The position numbers were made by a program, and so were the translations under genes. Shown piece after piece: positions 40,101-49,100 of a DNA stretch of 64,000 nt. This DNA is from Parelaphostrongylus tenuis. Lineage: Eukaryota > Nematoda > Chromadorea > Rhabditida > Metastrongylidae. Location: positions 1-64,000 of the forward strand of contig JAHQIW010005918.1 of assembly GCA_019055375.1 (NCBI GenBank), in the 5' to 3' direction. The first letter of the stretch is position 1, and each line of letters starts with the position of its first letter. The notes beneath the pieces are model-generated. The model made no database searches. It worked only from the letters and a program-made list of their open reading frames with translations, and was not told the origin of the DNA.

Positions 40101-43100
40101 AACGGAATGTCTCTGTGGGTACCCACTAAACTATAATGAATAAAGCTCTCGTCGCTGATCGAACCCGGGTGATGTGCCGTATGTTCGACTTCATTAGCCA
40201 TAGTTAGAGGTGTATAAGTGCGTTTCTGATCTCACTCTTATCATGATTATTCTATCACTTTCTATCATCAAACTTTTATCATTACTAGCAATTTAGAAGG
40301 CGTTTTGAAGTTTTCTGTGAGTACTGAGCAGTATTCCTAGCGTGATTGAAGTAGCAGCCCACTTCTCTCTTGCATAATGCAACACCGGGAAGACCCTTGA
40401 ATTGGAAAGATTAGCGCGAAGTTTTGAGTCTTTTAGTTGGCAAATGAGGGGGAGGGGTTGGAGAGGAGGAGAAGCAGTCGTGACCGAATTGTTGTGATCT
40501 TGTCGCAGCGCGGCGTAGGACTGATCACTACTCAACATTTTCCGGCACTCAACAACGAACGCCTTATGGAACGCCACAGCCAGCTTTTTCACTAAAAAAT
40601 TTGAAGAGTGAGCGAGATCACATTTTTCGTAGCAATCAACGTTTTCCCAGCTAAAATTCAAGAACTCTTCCTTGATGATCAAAACTCAAGCAATTTTCAA
40701 TGTTGGTCTTACTAATATTCCGAAGTGAAGTGATATGAACAAGAAAAGGAAATAGTTTCAAACTACTTAAAATTGTTATTTTTGAAAGTCTCAAAAAACT
40801 TACAACGCTCCAATACTTGCAAGGCAGGGAGTGAATGTAGAAGTAAAGTTAGTGCAATCAAGAGAAGCACTAACATTTGCGAAAGCTTAAGCGAGAAGAA
40901 GTGATCTTGTGAAGGAGAACAACGAGCTGGCGAAGCTAAACCGCTTATGTATAAATAGTTCGACACGTCTATTTGACGATTGCGGAAGCACGTAGCGAAC
41001 ATCTTTGACACCCAAAAATAATCAAGTGGTGAATGAGCATTTTCAAACTTCTTAAATGTTTGTTCTCAACCATACGTAATACTTCCCCTTTGAATGAGCC
41101 AAATATTCATTCTCTGATGAATGTCCGCTTCCATAAAGTGAAAAAGTGCCAATTAAGTGTTCAGAAAAGGTTTTCCGAATCTCAGACAATTTTATTATAT
41201 GAGAGCACAAAGCTTTCGACGCTAATGATAACTTCTTAAGGATTCGTAGCATCAAAGTGAGGAATAAATGTATACCTGACTATCCAATGAATTGCGGAAG
41301 ATCACAAATAAACCACGTCAGTGTTTCTATCCTATCGGACACGCCCGAAATAAGTCGGCAACCCTGCAGCTGTCGAATGACTGTCTGCCCAAAGTAGTGT
41401 GGGATGGAACTATTGAGTACGTTTGCATTGCAGAACGCCTCTAACCACTGCGCTACATCACTTTGTGTAAATATTAGCAATTCTTAAGAGAACGACTCCC
41501 ATATTAATAAAATTTCCACATGCATTACATTGTGTAAAACAGTACGTGGTAGATACCAGTATTCAGAAGATTTTAAAAAGGGTAAAGGACATGAGTCTGG
41601 TCAGGTAAATTGATGTGGCAGAGTGCATCACCTGTTATTGGTAACGCAACCTTCCCAGAACAATATTATTGCCCGTGGGCTTTATTTCAACTGCGAATTC
41701 ACTTTCCCTTATCTCATGTACATTAAGTTCCAATTAGTTTTGAGTGAACTATGTCATCCATTATTGAAATTCATACCAACGGTGTCAAGGTGTAATGAAC
41801 CCCTGAGTCTTGTGCTTCTTCTATTTGACAAATTACGACAGCATTCATTGAGGTGATTGGAGAGAAGTTGGTATGTACTGCCATATTAGCAAAATCTCCA
41901 CGTACATGTATATTATGCAAAACAGTCGGTAGCAAAATGAAATTTTTCCCCAGTCATTCAATAAATACATTCATATTTTGTCAGATATAAAAGAAGCACA
42001 AGGATTAGGAGAACATTGCACCATAGATACCGTTGATGTGGATTAAATAATGCATGACATATTTCAATTAACACGAAATGGAATTTTAGAGTTATGAAAT
42101 AAGGGAACACAATGGCAAAAACGCTCAAGTACACTAATGTTGTTCTGGGTGGTAAGGTTACCAATAATAGGTGATGCACATCTCGTCTTATTAAGGTTCC
42201 CTACCAAGGCTCAAGACCTTAATTCTTTTGAAGGTCTTCTGAATACTGGCAGCAATGTGACTGTATTTCCGACAATAGCAATGGATAATAAGATAAGACA
42301 TACAAAGTATTCACAATCATAGATCAATAGAGCATAGTCCTCCTTCACGATTTTCTCTCCTTCACGATAACCCAGTCCTTTCAGTCAACAAAAATTACTG
42401 TTTGATAATCTAAGGACCAACTATCTAATAGCCTCGGCAGTCTACAATAAATCCTTGAGCTTCTTTTTGAGCCAAAACGAGTTTTATAGATTACAGCCTG
42501 TTCTTATCGCTTATCTGGAGATAAATGGAGAAATGACCCCTTTCGTTAGACGAGAATTTTTCATAAAAGTGTTAATAATCAGCTTACATCTTCGGGTACG
42601 ACGTTAAGAGACCTAATTCTATCAAAGCTTCTTCACGACGCTACAGTATTCAAAACAGAAGCATGTCTAACATCGGCCGCGCGAATTTGTTATTACTTTG
42701 CTGGAAGCACAAGGATCAGATGAACATGCAGAGAAAATCTTGTAGTATCAGAGTCATATTTTTATCTAGATTTCTTCCGGAAACTCAGAAAAAAAAATAT
42801 CTCAAATTGAATATCAACAGGTGCACTTCACATGTAGCGTGCCAGTGTAATCGATCGATGGCAGTATCAAAACAATGGTCAGTCCTCTCTCCCCAGAAGC
42901 ACATTAGCCGACAACAAATGAGCTGCGTATGTGAAATTCAATCTTCTTTCTTCTGTTACATTGCAATAAGACGGTTTTACTAAAAAATAAGCTCAGCATT
43001 GAACTACTCGAAGCTTACGCTATCGATTGGTTGCACATAATCACAGGAATAGTTCTGTACTGCGAGAAATATGAGAGTTTGTGAAACACATGTGTTCTCT

Positions 43101-46100
43101 TTCTGTTACAGTGTCATAGAAAAGCTTCATAAAAGCGGATATGTAGAGTAGTAGCCAGAGATTTTAGCTTTCGAGAAATTACAAAAAGGTAATAAGAGTC
43201 TTTGTCCACCGGAAGGAGCTTTTCCTTCATCGTTTCCAATTAATCAAAGAAAACATCCAATTTATCCGGACAACTGACGCTTAGGCGATTTCGCCTTCTT
43301 CAGAGTATGGAAAAGTCAAGTTGTTCACATCTCAGTCAGCCAGACACCTCCATTACTCAGGAAATGAAAACGATCAAGCCGAGATTTCAATCGCATCAAA
43401 CACAAAATTAGCTTTAAGATACTCATCGCTTTCATAGGTCCTTCAGTGAGTTATACAGATGGAGAAAATCGGGCAGAAGTCACGGGCGGAGAACTAATGC
43501 ACCACTTACATCAAACTAATACTCTTTCACATCGTCTGATATTTGAGCTGAACAAAAAGAAAATTGGCTCCCAAATACGTCAAAACTATCAAGCACTTAT
43601 AGGCTAAGAGAGAATCGCTCTACTTGGAGATTTCTTTTGACTCCAGTACTGTTGTAAAGTGATAGAACGACGTGAAAATTTGGTTTTTTGAACTCTAACA
43701 TCCAGAGGAAAAAACCCTAACTTCGAAGAGACTTCGAGTAAGACCTGAGATAATGCCTGCAAATACAAGTAAGCATACATGAGGGATCTAAGCTTGTTTA
43801 CGTAGTTTTCAACAATGAAGAAAAACTTTTTCCTCGGAATAATCTGCACCTTGATTCACAAAACACTCAGTCGAACAAGTGTGCATTTTAGTTATAATAT
43901 GAGGTATCTTCTTTATATGCCATTTATGACCAAATTTAATGTTTTTCCTCTCCATTGAGTAAATTCTCTGTATCGTTCTGATTGGCACTATATTGTGCTT
44001 CAGCAATGCTATCTCATCGCACTAATTCATGCACCCTTTTTTTAGCAAAAAATAAACTAAAGTACAAAAAGGTCTTAAGTTTGTAAAATAACAAGTATAC
44101 AATACGTAACACATATTTTTGTATGTATGGCAGATCTGTGGACAGGGGAGCTTGATGGTTAATGACTGCGCTGGGTGTATCAGGAATCAAGGTGGTCAAG
44201 CAAGGCGCTAGTCTTTGATTTTCTCCTATATGCCTAGGAAACGCCTTAACTCGGCTGTTTATGTGTTCCTGAAAAAAAGTTTTTTTGATCACCATTTTAC
44301 AACATTTGTGAGGAAGACGAATACTTAAGCAGCAGTTGGAGCATCAAGTGAATAATCTGTATGCCTTTGCGGCAAAAAATAGGAGGATCAAATTAAACAG
44401 AAGAGGTGACGAGATCCGCACGTAGAATTGTAATGAAGGTTTGGGCGAGAAAATAACACATTAACTGTGTATTTTTCATGTAATCTAATAATCTTTGTGC
44501 TACTCTCTTCTAAGATAGCAAGAGATCGCTGCGAGACTCATGTAAATGGACAAATTCGTTCCACATTTTTTTTTTTTGGTTACAATGAAAAGAAAGCTGC
44601 AGCTGCGAAAGGCCATAACTCCTGCAACATCTTATCATCTGGCAGTGAAAAGATGCTAACTGCTTAGAGAAAGTATAACTAGAGACAGTTATGTGGGAAT
44701 TAAGAATTTCAAAGGAAAGCGTCTACGTGCATTGCGTCCAAATGAGTTGATTGATTACATATAGAAATTAGACTATTTCAATAAGAAGGTATTGATTCAC
44801 CTGAGACATCAAATCGGCAGCATTGATAGGATGCCGTCCAAAAAATTGAAATGGCAACTGCCACCGCGTCTGGACATGGTGGTCCCCCTTGGCTACATGG
44901 TAAATGGCTGACCATAAATCGTTTTTTGTGGCGTCTGATGCCGAGGGCAACCTCAATTGGAAATATTTTTTTATCAGAGGGTATTGTGCTCCAAATTAGA
45001 TCTGTTAAGATCAACTTTGAATACTACTTGCTCTAATGATGTTTTATTTCATCTTCCTCTTGAACACTAGCTAGATTATTCACAAGCGTGCTAATATTTT
45101 TTCATTAACATTTCGAGTGGAAAAAACAACGGCAAACTTATGACCAATTTTTGTTCATCATGTTCAGTAAGCTTTATCTCCAGGCAAGTGGTTGGCGATC
45201 CGTTTGAATATACACATTACATACCTTTCGTTTTGAGTGTCTTCTTAAGAGCACGCTTAAATTTCAACAATCCTGTAGTTTACACCCAATAACATGACGT
45301 GCTCTGCAGACACATTTGCGTTCAGCCGGGAATCGAACCCAGATCTTACTCCTGCCAGGAACGTATGCTAACCGTTGCACCACCGACGCTCGTTTTGCAC
45401 AACAATCATTTTACGCCACAGTGCGCTATCTGTCAACAACCAACCGCCTACGGTCTGGTGGGGCAGGCGCATCGGCATTGAACCCACTTGTACTAACATA
45501 TATTGGGTATCAATAATCAGTCGGAATTTGTTGATGTCACCGCTTCTTGCGGTGGTATGATCTTGTAATATACCCAATAATGTGGAGTGCTCTGCCAAGA
45601 ACATTTGCATCAGCCCGGATTCGAACCCAGGTCTCACTCTTACCGGGAGCGTTATGCTAACCACTTGCAGAGCACTCCACATTATTGAGTGTACTACAAG
45701 ATCATATCACAGCAAGAAGCGTTCAAATAAACAAATTTAGATATCTTGCATTATTACTTGAGCCAACATGTCATGCGGTTTGATCGATGGGCTGACTTAT
45801 AGAGCCCGATACACATGTTTCGACCTTGACAATCTCACCAGGCGGGCGGCACGCATCGTCTTTAGCCAATCCCCTCTGGCGCTCAGTACCCTGTAATAAG
45901 AGTAAGCGACGGCGAGCATTTTACATTGCATGTCAGGTGAAATTATCACTGAACACGAGAGACCTACCGAGCTCCTACCCTCCAAAGGTGGTCATGTTGC
46001 AATGAGACCTGCATGCGAAGTTTCTTGTGACCCACATGCTTGGATACATCTGTGAAAAAAAGAACTAGCTCTATTAGAACTTTTCCAGCATATTATACAG

Positions 46101-49100
46101 AATCAGCTGAAGCAACATTCAATGACACACATGTAGAAGAGTCATAAAGTGGCAGCCGAAGCTATAGGACTTCTTTAGCGCCTCGTGGACAAAGGATGCA
46201 ATTCGACAATAGATGTGGAAGAGGCACTCGGATATGAAAATTATGTGAGGACCGGCGATTATATGAAGAAAACCTTATCTCTATACTTTAATGATTGTAA
46301 ATATAGTTGGGATACACATGCATTATTAATATATTGCACTGACATAACTTCTGATAAAAATCAAGGGATTGTAGCATACTTTCTTCTGCGGAGAATTTTT
46401 TGGATACATTTTCTCCGAAAACTTCAGGAAAATAGTAGTCAGACTTTGCGATAGCATCCTACGAAAAAGGAAAAACAACATGAAGAAAGCCTCCCTTGTA
46501 ATTTATCTCTTAGGTGGGGTTTTGTATAAGATAAGTCAATTTTTTTACGTGAATCAATGCCCACCACAGATTAGCAAAAATCGCAGAAATTGCATAAATA
46601 GTTGAATGACTTGGAAGAAACGGTATATAGTATTTTCACAAAGAAAGGCGTAATTTCTTTCCATATAATGCATCATGATTGAGTGAACTGCTACGAGAAC
46701 GTAGGAAATTGTTTATTCAAATTCTATGCTAAATTATCAGAATCGCTACTCCCAAAAAATCGATCAGTCTACAATGGATTCTTTTGCGATGAATCCTTGT
46801 TTGTTTACTTTTTTTTTATCCACGCGGTTGTTCAGACACAAGCACCAACAACTTCATCTTTTGGCAATCTGATAACATGTTTTGAGCTCCATATACAGTG
46901 CTAGTCACGTGTTCCGCTGTTTTGGGCTCATCAGTAGCAGATGCCATTCGCTGAAGCCAATCCGTTGCATGGGGATAAACCCCCTGAAATCAAACGAATT
47001 GACGCCGAAGTGGTTAAATCACCGCATGTCGAGTGACAAGGTCCCGCACAATTGCAGCTGGCCAATGTCGAGCGCTCATGGATGAACCGAAGGCATCGTG
47101 CTACTGATGAGCCCGAAACGCTGAAACACGTGTCTAGCATTGTACAAGTGCCATACCAGACCTCATTCAAGGCTCAAAACATGTCATCTGATTAGAGAGA
47201 TCACTGTTGTTTTTGGGTCAGGTCTGTATAAATAGTCGGGAGTATAGATGTGACTCATTCTACCAGGCACGAGCGTGACTATTGCTCACTGCAGTGTGGG
47301 AACTTTGCCACTCGACATGTGGTGATTTGATCAATTCAGCTTCTTTTTTTTGATTAGTAGTGGTGTATCCTCTTGCAAGGAATTGGCTGAAGCAAACGGC
47401 ACCGTGCTACTGATGAGCCATTAACTGCGAGACACGTGTCTAGTACTGTATAAGTGCCATACCAGACCTTATTAAAGGCTTGAAACATGCCACTCAGATT
47501 ATCAGATTATTACTGTTTTTGAGCCAGTCATATATGAACAGTTGAAAGTATAGTTATAACTTCGTTTTCTACAGCTTTTTTATGTCATAAAATTACAAAA
47601 ATATATTCTATACTTCTACTAATCGTAATTGAGAACAAAACATTTGTAAGTGAAATTCTACCACCCAATTCGATCCGACAACTGATTTTGAAGTTTCCAA
47701 CGTTTTTCGTTGTTAGAGTCGTCTACTATCGTTTACAACTCTCGAATAGGTCGCCTTCATGGAAATGGGCATCGGCTCAAATACAACTTTTTGAACACCA
47801 TGTGCTCGTTAATTTTACAAGAATCTCTTTGAGTTTTTTTTTTTTAACTCGCGCCACCTCCCACTATGCATCCTACTGTTCGTGTGGATTAGTGAGAAGT
47901 TCTCTGTTCTCTCCTACCTCAGCACTTTAACCAAGAGGCAGCCTATGCTTTATCGGAACAGTAGTAAAGCTATTAATATGGTTGTACTTTCACACTATGT
48001 GAAACTGTTTACAAGAAGTCAGAAGAGATGGAAAAAACTTTAACGTAAAACAAAGGAGTGGAATAAAACAGACCGTTGTCAGGTTCACAACATTGATACC
48101 GATCAATCAAATAACTCCATTGACACAAAGCGCCACGGGGACATAAAGCATCCGCTTTCCCTGGTGTGCATAATAGCGGTTTTTCCTCAGCAATCAGAAC
48201 TGCACGTGATCCACTTGGACACCCAAGACCTAAAAGGTTAAAGTAAAAAACTGCGAGATGTCGTCGACTTCATGAGTCCAGATTTCAATTCTTTCACAGC
48301 CATTTTCAGTGAGTTTCTAGGAATATCGACATTTATCTCTAGTCACTTGAATAATTTGCTAGTCATTTACATGAACTGCGATTATCGACTCACATTCCAC
48401 CACAATTTTCACTTCGTGGTCATGAAAGAAAAGGAAAGCAAACTTCTGGCTGAGCAAGATTTTCTTTCTCTGCAATCTCAAGGGCAGCGCTAGGGTTCAC
48501 TTTGTTATTGCCATTTCTTGTAATCTATCTTGTCACAAAGATGGCGGTGATTTGTAGTACTAGCTTTCCCTCCTGATCATTCGGCTGAAAAAAAGCTGAA
48601 CACTTTCGGAGTCCGGAAGACCTGTTGCAGTGATGAACCCACTCAATCCGATTTCTACAGGCATTTTGCAGTTGATATTCTGGCAAACGTACCTGATACT
48701 TTTTCCCAATGAATTTTGATTGTGAGTAAATTAAGTTATTCAAAGAGTTCAAAAGTCTTCAGAGTTCTAAGAGTTTTTATCTTTGCTCGTGTTAGAATGA
48801 CAACTTTAACTTTACATCACATGGGATCGCATGTGGCGCAGTGGTTAGAGGTGCTCTGCGCCGCACACGAGGTCAATGGTTCGATCTCGCGCTCATGGCT
48901 CACTAAGCCATCCATCCCTCCGGGGTCGGTAAATTAGTACCAGGCAGGTCTTAGACATGTCTGGGAGGATGAGCAGCACTGACTCGGTTCAGCGGGAGGC
49001 CACCGCGAGTCATTGTAAAGGCCAGATATGCATTCAATCACCTCAAACGAAGTTAAAAATTGAAGTCGAATGAATGGCGCATCCCTCAGGGATTGATGAA

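Noticed and set aside
40293..40682. 129-codon minus frame, among the longest in the window
   Set aside because: Runs through a decayed SINE and has no conserved pattern.
42137..42322. Plus-strand frame with [12 protein letters not shown], resembling a retroviral-type aspartic protease motif
   Set aside because: The catalytic D is N, the frame starts inside the fold-back repeat and no gag or pol sequence lies nearby.
43809..44006. Minus frame with [11 protein letters not shown], considered as a missing lustrin exon between exons 6 and 7
   Set aside because: No C-P-x-G motif, no phase-correct acceptor, and the frame closes right after the last Cys.
44090..44180. Minus frame with [14 protein letters not shown] as another candidate linking exon
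   Set aside because: Cysteine spacing does not fit the repeat and the donor is poor, although the start phase would fit.
44560..44700. Minus frame with [13 protein letters not shown]
   Set aside because: CC is present, but the phases do not match exon 6 and it lacks the preceding C-P motif.
46150..46210. Minus C-P-R-G-A-K-E-V-L near exon 6
   Set aside because: No usable acceptor and a stop codon directly after; phase wrong for exon 6.
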